From an uncultured Eubacterium sp. (lineage in GTDB: Bacteria > Bacillota > Clostridia > Peptostreptococcales > Anaerovoracaceae): DNA of 31,657 nt. Under the pieces are notes generated by a model. The model was not told the DNA's origin and did no database searches. It was given only the letters and a program-made list of their open reading frames with translations. A program made the translations under genes and the position numbers. Positions within the stretch are counted from its first letter, which is position 1; every line of letters starts with the position of its first letter. The DNA is taken from assembly GCA_900542385.1 (NCBI GenBank), contig UQNP01000005.1:1-31657 (forward strand), written 5' to 3'. Of the stretch, positions 23,440 to 31,639 are shown piece after piece.

Positions 23440-24339
23440 TTACTTCTTCTGATCCAGATCCGACCAGGCTTTTATCCTTCCGTTATATATATCCCTTATC
23501 TGATCAATGGTGATGTTCTCGATCGGATTTTCTTCATTTACTATTATTGCGATACCTTCTTTGGCTATAGCTTCATATTGCAGCAGCTCCTGCTCATAGC
23601 TTTCCAGCTCTCTCGACACCATCGCCATGTCGCATCTGCCCTGCATAGCATCGTTTATGCCCTTTGTGGAATCGCTCTTTTCGATCACTATTTCCGCGTT
23701 TGGATTATATTCTTCATAACCCTCCGCCAATTCTTCAATAAGCGGTGCGGCAGAGGTCGAGCCGTTTATAATTATCCGCCCCTCTTGTTTGCCGGAAAGG
23801 AATACATCCTCTCCCGTCTCCCCTGCGGCTATATAATCTTCTGCCACTGTATTCTGTCCTACGCCTTTTACATAGGACATGAAATCTTTTTCCAGATCGT
23901 TCAGCTCCCCGGAATATGCAAGATAAAAAGTCCTCGTAAGTTCATAGTCGCCGCTCTGTATACTGCTGCTGTCAGGCGCCGTACCATCTATGGAAACTGC
24001 TTTTACAGCCTCATCATCGTCTATACCAGCCTGAGATACATAGCCTATCGCCGATACATTTTCTTCAACCAACGAAATGACTTCATCGCTTGAAGCAGCC
24101 TCCAGGATATCATCTCGAAGCCTGTCCTCTCCTTCCGCCTTTGCAGTAATACCGGTCGCTTCTTCAAACACATCTCTTGTCCCGGATCCTTCTTCTCTGA
24201 CTACAGCCTGCACATCCCCAAGCTTTTCAAGTTCCTGCGCATCAGCGCCGCTTTCGCTGCCTTCCGAACACGATGACAGCCCAAAAGCTGCTGCGGCAAG
24301 CACGATTATCGATAGTGCAAACAGTTTGATCCTGTTCAT
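23440..24339 (-). CDS. PstS-like phosphate-binding lipoprotein with half-domains in permuted order
   Basis: The 299-residue protein has a signal peptide and lipobox (LSSC, lipidated Cys24). Residues about 45-175 contain features normally in the second half of PstS (REEGSGTR at 48-55, AIGYVS at 97-102, then the SxDYELTRTFYL stretch). Residues about 188-295 contain features normally in the first half (GSTSAAPLIEELAEGY from 193, SDSTKGI at 222-228, VSRELE at 241-246, EGIAIIVNEENPIENIT from 261). So it looks circularly permuted yet complete. No pstC, pstA or pstB follows; the next gene is a Na/Pi cotransporter. The ATG has a GGGAG site. Binding of phosphate by this protein is inferred from family motifs. 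Confidence 0.85.
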   Translation of the reverse strand: MNRIKLFALSIIVLAAAAFGLSSCSEGSESGADAQELEKLGDVQAVVREEGSGTRDVFEEATGITAKAEGEDRLRDDILEAASSDEVISLVEENVSAIGYVSQAGIDDDEAVKAVSIDGTAPDSSSIQSGDYELTRTFYLAYSGELNDLEKDFMSYVKGVGQNTVAEDYIAAGETGEDVFLSGKQEGRIIINGSTSAAPLIEELAEGYEEYNPNAEIVIEKSDSTKGINDAMQGRCDMAMVSRELESYEQELLQYEAIAKEGIAIIVNEENPIENITIDQIRDIYNGRIKAWSDLDQKK

Positions 24340-24440
24340 TTCAGCATACTCCCTCTCATTTATTCACTTTTACCGTAAGCTTTACTTGGAATTTACCGAA
24401 TTTAAATCAGTATTTAACATATTATATTATAATTGCTTTC

Positions 24441-24480
24441 TGTTAAATTACTTGCACCACCAATGTTAAGTTTATGTTAA
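24441..24480 (-). promoter_or_regulatory. PhoP-box-like TTAACA repeats upstream of the PstS-like gene
   Basis: On the minus strand TTAACA occurs at 24475-24480 and 24464-24469, an 11-bp period with five-base spacing, the arrangement of the Bacillus PhoP box; a further copy at 24441-24446 lies about two turns away, just upstream of the TATAAT. The gene served is a phosphate-binding protein. Confidence 0.6.
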
Positions 24481-24604
24481 GCATTTAGGCTGGGGCGAAG
24501 TCAAACATTTTTATACAGCCGCAACCCGCACCCGGAATCCTTGTATTTTCAGTGCATCTATCCATCGATTTTTTTATGCGCGGAGAGATTTTCTTCTCAC
24601 AAAA

Positions 24605-24621
24605 TATTAAGTTTATGTTAA
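24605..24621 (-). promoter_or_regulatory. Second TTAACA-type repeat pair
   Basis: The minus strand reads TTAACA (24616-24621), five bases, then TTAATA (24605-24610), again with an 11-bp period. It is 141 bp upstream of the first pair and the same distance scale from the EamA start, so it could serve either gene. Confidence 0.45.
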
Positions 24622-24779
24622 GTTTTTCTTTTTATTGGTTTTCTCAGATCAGCCGGGTTAAAAATACACAAAAAAACATTTTATTCTGAAAATTTATGAT
24701 GAAATTAGTTACATTCTATGCTACTATATTGTGACAAAGAAATAGTTTTTTGTCAGCGACATTTACAAGAGGTCAAAAA

Positions 24780-25685
24780 ATGAACAATCGAATAAAGGTA
24801 AACATCTTTGCATTCATTACTGTGCTGTTTTGGGGATCGGGATTTCCTTTCACAAGGATAATAGGATCTGATATATCCTCCTATTCCCTTTGTTTTTTGA
24901 GATGTCTGGTTTCCGCAGTCGTACTCATCATAATAGGCAAGTTCTGCCACATACGAAAACCCTTCTGCAAAAAAGATATACTATGGTTTTTCCTATCCGG
25001 CATTCTCGGATTTTCTGCATACTTCGTATTTTTCAATCTGGGGCTTTCGACTCTTACATCAGCCACAGGCAGCATTATAACCGCCGCCTCTCCTGTATTG
25101 ACTGCTATAGGTCTTCACAGGTTTTACGGCGAAAGAATAAATCTGATCGGCTGGATATCCATAGCCTGTGCCTTTGCGGGAGTTGCAGTACTGCTGCTTT
25201 GGAACGGCATTCTTTCCATAAACATCGGTATCCTCTGGATGTTTCTCTGTGCAGCGGTATTCGCAGGATATAACATCCTCAACAGGACATTTTCATCAAA
25301 GGGCTATACTGCCATAGAAGTATCCACCTACAGCGCTATTTTCGGCGCGGTCCAGACGCTTATATTCATGCCTTCAGCAGTTTCGGATATAATGGATGCC
25401 GATATATCCAGCTGTCTTTCGGCGCTCTATCTCGGAGTGTTCCCGGGAGCTGTGGCATATTTCTTCTGGAGCAAGGCCATAACCTTGGCGGAACGCACCA
25501 GCGAAGTCACAAATTATCTCTTTATAAATCCGCTGATAGCCGCTATAATAGGCTTCCTCCTGCTTAGAGAGATCCCTGACATGGGGACCTTCGTAGGCGG
25601 CGCCATAATAATCATCAGCGTAATAGTATTCACTCTGAAAGGTGATCCCGATGCACCGGTGAAACTTAAAGAATCCAGCGAATAG
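24780..25685 (+). CDS. EamA/DMT-family transporter
   Basis: The 301-residue protein has ten hydrophobic segments arranged as two EamA repeats, with the FWGSGFPFTRI start typical of the drug/metabolite transporter superfamily and the second repeat ending in a short, charged tail. It probably exports a small metabolite such as an amino acid, but the substrate is unknown. The ATG at 24780-24782 has a GAGGT site five bases upstream; an earlier TTG at 24750 lacks one. It is a lone plus-strand gene convergent with the pyrophosphatase gene and ends before a shared terminator. Confidence 0.9.
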   Translation: MNNRIKVNIFAFITVLFWGSGFPFTRIIGSDISSYSLCFLRCLVSAVVLIIIGKFCHIRKPFCKKDILWFFLSGILGFSAYFVFFNLGLSTLTSATGSIITAASPVLTAIGLHRFYGERINLIGWISIACAFAGVAVLLLWNGILSINIGILWMFLCAAVFAGYNILNRTFSSKGYTAIEVSTYSAIFGAVQTLIFMPSAVSDIMDADISSCLSALYLGVFPGAVAYFFWSKAITLAERTSEVTNYLFINPLIAAIIGFLLLREIPDMGTFVGGAIIIISVIVFTLKGDPDAPVKLKESSE

Positions 25686-25740
25686 ATGAAACCCCGCATA
25701 TTAAAATTATGCTGCATCAAATATCTTTTCAAATAAAAAA

Positions 25741-25781
25741 CCGGATAAAGATACAGATCGGTATATCTGCGCTTTATCCGG
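25741..25781. terminator. Bidirectional terminator between the EamA and pyrophosphatase genes
   Basis: A perfect 10-bp stem (25741-25750 with 25772-25781) contains an inner 5-bp stem. On the minus strand TTTTTTATTTG follows, a strong T tract for the pyrophosphatase gene; on the plus strand CTTTGGTTTTT follows, a weaker one for the EamA gene. Confidence 0.85.
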
Positions 25782-25821
25782 CTTTGGTTTTTAAACAAAC
25801 AGTTTTGTCAACACCGAATTA

Positions 25822-27486
25822 TTATCCCTGCTCATGCAGCGCTTCTACGAAGGACGGCAGGAACTGCTTCTTTCGCGACACGATACCTTTGAGAATTATT
25901 TTCTTTTCCTCAGGCTCTATGCCGAACGCATTGCGCGCCCCCTGCTCCGCCATATTCCCGCAGCAGAGAAGTTCTGTACTGGTGTTTGCAATATCCGTCA
26001 TCATCATGAACATCATATCCAGCTCCTGAGCTTTCATTACCACTTTGAGATGAGGTATCACTTTTTCTTTTATGCCTTCAAATTCTCTCTCATTCATGGC
26101 GCTTATCTGGCTCACTCCAAATGTGCGCCCCTCATTGGAGAATATTTTGAAATCCTGATAGCACAGTTCCTCCGGAGTTTTTCCCTGAAGACTGCTTCCC
26201 GCTTCAAACATCTCCCCTGCCAGCTTCTCCACGTTTATCTCAGCCACTCTTGCAAGCTTCCTGCACATTATCTCATCAAGAGGCGTGCAGGTAGGCGACT
26301 TGAACATAAGCGTATCCGATATTATAGCTGACGACAGCAGTCCCGCCATGGCTTTATCCGGAACGATTCCCGCTTCGTCATACATCTGCGCTATTATCGT
26401 CGCAGTACATCCCACCGGCTGATTCCTGAAATACACAGGTCCCAGCGTTTCAAATCCTCCAAGCCTGTGATGATCTATTATCTCGATCACTTCGGCCTGA
26501 TGTATTCCGTCCACCGCCTGGGTGATCTCGTTGTGATCCACAAGCACCACTTTTTTTCTGTGCATGTTGAGCAGACGTCTTCTCGAAAGAAGACCTATAT
26601 AAGCTCCGTTTTCATCTATGACCGGGAAGTTGTGAAATCTGTTGGTCTTCATGATATTTTCAACTTCTTCAACAGAATCACCCTTTTTGAAAGTTACAAT
26701 ATTTTCATGGGTCATAAAAAAGCTTACAGGTATGCTCTGATTTATCAGTCTTGCCGTGGTAAATGTATCGTGAGGTGTACTTATTATTACGCAGTTTCTT
26801 TCTTCCGCCAGCTTTCTTATAGTCTTGGTCGGAACCGATCCCTGACACATTATCAGGCATTTGGCCCCAAGCTCTATGGCAGTGAAATGAGTCTCGAATC
26901 TGTTTCCCGCTATTACCAGGTCTGACTTTTCGATGAATTCCTCCATCAGATCAGGGCTGGATGCCGCTATCGCAACTTTGCCCTCCTCAAAACGTCCCTC
27001 CGTGTCTCCGCAGACTATTGTCCCGCTCAAGGTCTCTGCAATGCTGGAAAACTTCGTTTTTGCATTTGACAGCATCCTGCTGTCACTCTTATCCATATAC
27101 GACTGGGCGATGTCCGTTATGGAAACGATCCCTTCAAGCACGTCTCCCGAAAGGATAGGCGCTGATCTTGCGCCCTGTTCGTTCATCAGCTCCCACGCTC
27201 TCTTTATGGAATCTCCCTTTTCAAGGCCTTTTACGAGATTCAGATCTATATCTGCGATCTCCGGCTGCACCGTTCCTATATACTGGGGAGCCTCGATCCC
27301 GAAGCGGTCCAGTACGAACTTCGTCTCTTCGTTCACTATCCCCGCTCTGCAAGGTATATATCCTTTATGTCCGGTGCGTTTTTTAAAATCCGCATAGGCT
27401 ATTGCAGAACATATGGAATCCGTATCGGGATTCTTATGTCCTATCACGTATATCTTTTCATATGTTTTTCCCTCTTCAAGCTGCAT
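25822..27486 (-). CDS. Manganese-dependent inorganic pyrophosphatase (family II) with CBS and DRTGG regulatory domains
   Basis: The 554-residue protein is a CBS-PPase. The DHH-type core begins with GHKNPDTDS at 16-24 and, after the insert, continues with the DHN (317-319) and DHH (338-340) metal-binding motifs; the DHHA2 domain fills the C terminus. Between them lie a CBS repeat (about 70-130), a DRTGG domain (about 140-250) and a second CBS repeat (about 255-310). It hydrolyses pyrophosphate to phosphate in the cytoplasm; the CBS domains bind adenine nucleotides and the DRTGG type is known to be modulated by diadenosine polyphosphates. The ATG has an AGGAGAG site. A TATAAT at 27584-27589 (minus) probably gives it its own promoter. 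Confidence 0.95.
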   Translation of the reverse strand: MQLEEGKTYEKIYVIGHKNPDTDSICSAIAYADFKKRTGHKGYIPCRAGIVNEETKFVLDRFGIEAPQYIGTVQPEIADIDLNLVKGLEKGDSIKRAWELMNEQGARSAPILSGDVLEGIVSITDIAQSYMDKSDSRMLSNAKTKFSSIAETLSGTIVCGDTEGRFEEGKVAIAASSPDLMEEFIEKSDLVIAGNRFETHFTAIELGAKCLIMCQGSVPTKTIRKLAEERNCVIISTPHDTFTTARLINQSIPVSFFMTHENIVTFKKGDSVEEVENIMKTNRFHNFPVIDENGAYIGLLSRRRLLNMHRKKVVLVDHNEITQAVDGIHQAEVIEIIDHHRLGGFETLGPVYFRNQPVGCTATIIAQMYDEAGIVPDKAMAGLLSSAIISDTLMFKSPTCTPLDEIMCRKLARVAEINVEKLAGEMFEAGSSLQGKTPEELCYQDFKIFSNEGRTFGVSQISAMNEREFEGIKEKVIPHLKVVMKAQELDMMFMMMTDIANTSTELLCCGNMAEQGARNAFGIEPEEKKIILKGIVSRKKQFLPSFVEALHEQG

Positions 27487-27583
27487 TTTACTCTCTCCTG
27501 ATCATTTTGACTGTCCTCTGCGCGCCTCTTTCACCGCCGACGACATTCGTCCTGCGATGTCTTCATCTCGCCTCTGTTAAATT

Positions 27584-27589
27584 ATTATA
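27584..27589 (-). promoter_or_regulatory. Candidate -10 element of the pyrophosphatase gene
   Basis: A perfect TATAAT (minus strand) lies about 100 bp upstream of the ATG, in the 144-bp gap after the phosphoribosyltransferase gene. No clear -35 is seen. Confidence 0.4.
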
Positions 27590-27630
27590 TGACAGTATAC
27601 CACGTTTTTCTCCGCCGTGGTTTAAAACAT

Positions 27631-28170
27631 TTAAAAGAGAGGAATATTTCCCAAGGATATAACGTTTTTATGATCTTCTTCGTTGCCTTCCGTCAAGATA
27701 GCCGCCTCTGCGATCACTTCCGCTCCGGCGCTTTCAGCCAGCTTTCTGACAGCTTTCACAGATTCGCCGGTGGATATGACATCATCTACGATAACGACTT
27801 TTTTCCCCTTGATCAGCTTCGCATCGACACCGTCAAGACATAAGGTCTGCGCTTCCTTCGTCGTTATCGAGGAAACATCTACTGTGAAAGGATCTTCCAT
27901 GTATCCCTTTACGCTTTTTCTTGCAACTATATACCTTGGAAATCCCATGATCCTTGCAAGCTCGTGAGTAAGAGATATTCCCTTGGCTTCCGCAGTCATA
28001 AGGAAGTCAGCCTTCGGAAGCTTGTCTTTAAGGGCTTCAGCCGCCGCTACGACAACTTCACAATCTCCCAGGATCACAAAGGATGCTATGCTCACATCAT
28101 CGTTCAGCTTCACTATAGGCAATTCCCTGTGAACACCGTTTATATCTACAGAATAAGTTTTCTTTTCCAT
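27631..28170 (-). CDS. Purine phosphoribosyltransferase (adenine/xanthine type)
   Basis: The 179-residue protein has the PRPP-binding loop VVIVDDVISTGESV at about residues 130-143 and an Apt/Xpt-like beginning (a hood region, then FLMTAEAKGISLTHELAR). It should transfer ribose phosphate from PRPP to a purine base, releasing PPi. Adenine, hypoxanthine or xanthine cannot be told apart by eye. The ATG at 28168-28170 has a GGGAG site; an in-frame TTG further upstream overlaps the permease stop and is not used. It is the third gene of the unit adenine deaminase, permease, phosphoribosyltransferase, which fits salvage of purine bases. Confidence 0.85.
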   Translation of the reverse strand: MEKKTYSVDINGVHRELPIVKLNDDVSIASFVILGDCEVVVAAAEALKDKLPKADFLMTAEAKGISLTHELARIMGFPRYIVARKSVKGYMEDPFTVDVSSITTKEAQTLCLDGVDAKLIKGKKVVIVDDVISTGESVKAVRKLAESAGAEVIAEAAILTEGNEEDHKNVISLGNIPLF

Positions 28171-28187
28171 ATCGTCTCTCCCGCAAA

Positions 28188-29264
28188 TCAAAACAGTCCT
28201 AAACCGGTCATAAGTACCTTTGCCGCTATTCCCGCCGCAAGGCCGAAGAAAGGATCCACTACTGCTGTCACTCCTACGGCAGCGCAGGCCGCAAACATTA
28301 TCGCAGGATCTGTCGAAGAAAAGGCAAGTCCTGCATTGTCCGGGATCGTAACCAGTATACCGAGTACGAACAATGTCCCGGATATAGCCTGCACAGGTAC
28401 TACTTTAGCTAATTTCGTAATAAGTCCGCTCAAAATTATTATAGCCATGAAAGCCATGAGAAGCACAGCAGAGACCACAGGATGCTCTGCCGCAGCAGTT
28501 GCGGAAATGATCACTGAAACAGGCGCCCCTCCGAATATGGAGGATACCATGTCGGCAACTCCTGAATATATAGAGATATGGTCCGCATTGGCAGCCATCC
28601 CGGCTATATCTCCGGTTATTCCGCCGTATGCGATGTTTCCTCCGATAGTCAGACATATAACGCTCAAAGCTCCTCTTATAACATTGAAGTTGATGACCGG
28701 CTTCATCAGCTTGAGTTTTCTCGACTCTTTTATCGTATCGTCATCGGTCGTATGTATCTCTATCTTCATTACTTTCGCGGCCACAGATGTAACTATTACA
28801 CCGCATACTATTGTCCACACCAGATCCCTCGTCAGTCCGTAAACAGCTATCGCAACTACCATGGATACTGCTCCCAGTCTCTTTTCTTCTTTTACGAGAT
28901 CAAAAGCCACTTTTCCAAGGAATATCCCGACACCTACCATCATGGCTGAGATTATCTCTTCTCCTGCGAATTCCATTACTGCGTTCAGAAGACCGAGTCC
29001 TCCCAGTATGGTCATAACCGCTCCGCCGAGAAAAATAATGGACGCTCTTTCTCTTATGTTGCGTCCCATGCTGCCTCCCAGTGTTATAGTCTCAGCCTGA
29101 AACGATATCGGCACTGCCGAATTGAATGCCAGGCAGCCTCCTATACCGACCATATATGCAAAAGCACATGGTATCATGGCAAATCCGAAAGACATGGCCA
29201 GTATCGCCTGAGTGGTAGCATCCAGGCAGCCTCCCAGAGCTGCCAGTATATCACTTAAACTCAT
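28188..29264 (-). CDS. NCS2-type permease, probable purine-base transporter
   Basis: The 358-residue protein is hydrophobic with about ten membrane segments and contains IFGGAPVSVIISATAAAEHP, a segment seen in the NCS2/AzgA-like purine permeases. It is shorter than the usual 430 or so residues. Start supported by AGGAGG. It lies between the adenine deaminase gene (118 bp upstream, past the repeats at 29312-29391) and the phosphoribosyltransferase gene (17 bp downstream), so import of adenine or a related base is the natural role. The substrate is inferred from context. Confidence 0.82.
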   Translation of the reverse strand: MSLSDILAALGGCLDATTQAILAMSFGFAMIPCAFAYMVGIGGCLAFNSAVPISFQAETITLGGSMGRNIRERASIIFLGGAVMTILGGLGLLNAVMEFAGEEIISAMMVGVGIFLGKVAFDLVKEEKRLGAVSMVVAIAVYGLTRDLVWTIVCGVIVTSVAAKVMKIEIHTTDDDTIKESRKLKLMKPVINFNVIRGALSVICLTIGGNIAYGGITGDIAGMAANADHISIYSGVADMVSSIFGGAPVSVIISATAAAEHPVVSAVLLMAFMAIIILSGLITKLAKVVPVQAISGTLFVLGILVTIPDNAGLAFSSTDPAIMFAACAAVGVTAVVDPFFGLAAGIAAKVLMTGLGLF

Positions 29265-29311
29265 AAAAGTATTTCCTCCTGTTTTACAAATGATGATTTT
29301 CTGTTTTTAAT

Positions 29312-29391
29312 TGTCTGTCGTTTTCAGTGCGGCGCTGCATTCTTAGCTCAGCGCTGTGTTTCTTAGCCCGGCACTGCGTTTTTCAGTCCAG
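29312..29391 (-). repeat. About four degenerate 20-bp tandem repeats at the 3' end of the adenine deaminase gene
   Basis: Units starting at 29312, 29332, 29351 and 29371 (lengths 20, 19, 20, 20) share a GC(G/A)CTGxxTTTxTxAGxCC-like pattern. The last unit (29371-29390) includes the adenine deaminase stop codon at 29383-29385, so the repeat runs from the end of the gene into the gap before the permease. Confidence 0.7.
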
Positions 29392-31188
29392 CACCACGTC
29401 GACGAATTTACCGCCCAGCACGTCTACGAGTCCTCTGTTTGACAGTCCTCCGTCCGGAATAACTACAAGAGTCAGCAGAAGGCTGAGTGTAAATACCGGA
29501 TCTGTAAGAGTTCCCCCGAGCTTTTTGTAAACGGCATTGAACTCTTCAAAATCTTTATTGAGCTCCTCAAAGGATCTGTCAGTCATGATGCCGAATATAG
29601 GAAGCTCGATGGAAGCGACTTTCTTTCCGCCGCAGACCAGTACGACCCCTCCCTGCATATCGGCAACGGAATTCACGGCAGCGCATATGTCCGCATCGCT
29701 CACGCCTACAGCCACCAGATTCTGGCTGTCCTGTCCTATAGATCCTGCTATAGCCCCTTCTTTCAATCCGAATCCTCTTATTAACCCCACGTTGTATCCT
29801 TTGCCTCTGCCGTATCTTTCAAACACGGCGCCTTTGAGGATATCTCTGCCTGTATCTGTCTGCACCTGTCCGTTTTTTGCTTTTGCGGTCATGATATCCA
29901 AAGTCGTTTCCAGGGACAGATCCTTTGCAGTCATAACTCTCACTTTTACATCAGCATTGTCGCTCTTATCTTTGCAGCAGAGAGCTATATCATCCTCAGT
30001 CACTTTATCGAGCTTCACAGAGGTCAGAGCCTTCTGCGGGTACTCATAGCGCGGCAGGGTGTAAGGTCTCCTTATCTCTTCTCCGTTTATCCAAACTTTT
30101 ACCGTACTGAAATCTTTGAGATCTTCTACGAGCACCATATCCGCCTCGTACCCGGGAGCTACTGCCCCTACTCTGTTGTCTATCCTGTAAGCTCTCGCTG
30201 TATTTATCGTCGCCATCTGGACCGCCTGCAGCGGATCTACTCCTTCTGACACTATCTGTTTCAAAACATAATTCATATGTCCTTTTTCAACTATATCGCT
30301 GACATTTATGCACCCATCGGTGGCAAGCAGTATCCTCGATGTGTCAGGAAGCTTTTTAACCAGCTCTCCTGCGTGCACCGGATCTTCCAGCGATCCTCTT
30401 CTCAGAATCACGTGCACTCCAAGTCCGTATTTTTCGTATGCCTCGTCCACTGATACAGATTCGTGTTCCGTGCGGATAGGGCCTGTGCCGTAATAAGCCA
30501 TGGCATCTTTTCCCCTTACACACGGCGCATGTCCGTCAAACAGCATATCCTCAGATCTGCCGTACGCCAGCATTTTCATCATTTCCGGCTCTTTTGACAG
30601 GACCCTTCCGAAGTCCATAGTCTCCGCTATACCGCTCGCAAGTGAGATATTCCTGCTTTCTTTAAGGGATTCCAGCGTCACCTCAAACCCCGAATCCTCA
30701 AAAACAGGCGCTGACGGAACGCACGGCGGGGTATTGAGCAGCACTTTGAGCGGTGTACTCTTAAAATCTTCCGCGAGTATCGCCATTCCTTCGTTTCCCA
30801 TAACATTCACTGTATCGTGAGGGTCCATCACGACAGTGGTAGTTCCCCACGGCAAAACACCTTCTGCAAACGCGGACGGTGAAACGTATGCCATTTCCAC
30901 ATGGGTATGAGCATCTATCAGTCCGGGGATAAGATATTTTCCCTCTGCGTCAACTTCCTTTTCAGCATCGATTTTCACAATGTCTTCTGCCGCTTCAGAC
31001 CCGGCATTTTTCGCTGCGGGATACACCCCGGCAATACAGCCGTCTGCCACTGCAACATCACAAAGTTCGACCTTTCTCAAAAACACATTCACTACGTTGG
31101 CATTGCGTATCACAAGATCGGCCGGAGCCTTTCCCGTCGCTACGTCAATGCGCCTTGCTATCTTCGCTACATCTTCAGAAACGGTCAT
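29383..31188 (-). CDS. ade: Adenine deaminase
   Basis: Adenine deaminase converts adenine to hypoxanthine and ammonia, using a binuclear metal site. The 601-residue protein has the family marks: GLIDAHTHVEMAY from about residue 89 with the first metal ligands, GTTTVVMDPHDTVNVMG, SGIAETMDFG, GHAPCVRG, LATDGCINVSD, and the C-terminal domain ending in SLLLTLVVIPDGGLSNRGLVD. Length matches the AdeC family. The ATG has an AGGAGG site five bases upstream. It is first in the unit with a purine permease and a phosphoribosyltransferase, and the 3' end carries tandem repeats that include the stop codon. Confidence 0.96.
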   Translation of the reverse strand: MTVSEDVAKIARRIDVATGKAPADLVIRNANVVNVFLRKVELCDVAVADGCIAGVYPAAKNAGSEAAEDIVKIDAEKEVDAEGKYLIPGLIDAHTHVEMAYVSPSAFAEGVLPWGTTTVVMDPHDTVNVMGNEGMAILAEDFKSTPLKVLLNTPPCVPSAPVFEDSGFEVTLESLKESRNISLASGIAETMDFGRVLSKEPEMMKMLAYGRSEDMLFDGHAPCVRGKDAMAYYGTGPIRTEHESVSVDEAYEKYGLGVHVILRRGSLEDPVHAGELVKKLPDTSRILLATDGCINVSDIVEKGHMNYVLKQIVSEGVDPLQAVQMATINTARAYRIDNRVGAVAPGYEADMVLVEDLKDFSTVKVWINGEEIRRPYTLPRYEYPQKALTSVKLDKVTEDDIALCCKDKSDNADVKVRVMTAKDLSLETTLDIMTAKAKNGQVQTDTGRDILKGAVFERYGRGKGYNVGLIRGFGLKEGAIAGSIGQDSQNLVAVGVSDADICAAVNSVADMQGGVVLVCGGKKVASIELPIFGIMTDRSFEELNKDFEEFNAVYKKLGGTLTDPVFTLSLLLTLVVIPDGGLSNRGLVDVLGGKFVDVVLD

Positions 31189-31452
31189 GTCATCCTCCTA
31201 ATATAAAAAATAATGCTTTGCCTTCTTCTCAGATAACGATGCTCAATTGCCGATACAGTGCTTATCCTGCAAGTCGGCTCCTGCCGTATCCCAAAAGGCG
31301 TGTCTCATCAAAACATCTTCAATGATACCACTTCACAGCATAAATTACTATAGGATAATTAAGGCAGTTTTACTGTTTATGAAAATCCTGATAGTCTGAA
31401 AAGAATGAAGGCGACCCGGAAAGAGAGCGAGTGGGGGATCTGCGGGGTTGCT

Positions 31453-31516
31453 TTGCGGTAATCAGCATTTGCAAAAATCAGCCTTTACGGAAATGAGCGT
31501 TTGCGGAAATTTGAGC
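31453..31516. repeat. Four degenerate 16-bp tandem repeats
   Basis: Units at 31453, 31469, 31485 and 31501 (plus strand) each begin TTGC/TTAC, contain a purine-rich GGxAAT-like middle and mostly end in AGC. The step is exactly 16 bp. The stretch is GC-richer than the flanks. Confidence 0.6.
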
Positions 31517-31600
31517 AGAAACAGCGATTCGGTAATAAGGTGCTTTTTGTGGGGGCAAAGGTATACCCCATTGCGGTATAACGCCTCTTTTTCTATACAA

Positions 31601-31639
31601 AATATCGTATCCCCACATAAATAGCTAATTTACGATATT
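31601..31639. repeat. 9-bp perfect inverted repeat
   Basis: AATATCGTA (31601-31609) and TACGATATT (31631-31639) are perfect inverted repeats with a 21-bp spacer, close to the window edge. It may be an operator or hairpin of the next gene; no T run follows. Confidence 0.5.

Larger units (their letters stand above)
24340..24779. other. 440-bp divergent intergenic region
   Basis: No gene is seen between the divergent PstS-like and EamA genes. The region is AT-rich, with a possible TATAAT (minus strand, at 24427-24432) for the PstS-like gene and two clusters of TTAACA-like repeats. I see no convincing promoter boxes for the EamA gene and no hairpin with a T run. Confidence 0.6.

Noticed and set aside
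23131..24093. A 320-residue plus-strand reading frame opposite the Na/Pi carrier and PstS-like genes
   Set aside because: Crosses two real genes on the opposite strand; composition is that of an antisense frame.
27490..27630. A terminator after the phosphoribosyltransferase gene (6-bp ACCACG/CGTGGT stem)
   Set aside because: The stem is short and no T run follows; the sequence instead holds promoter-like -10 elements.
31189..31400. A purine riboswitch before ade
   Set aside because: The invariant core sequences of the purine aptamer are not found on the minus strand here.
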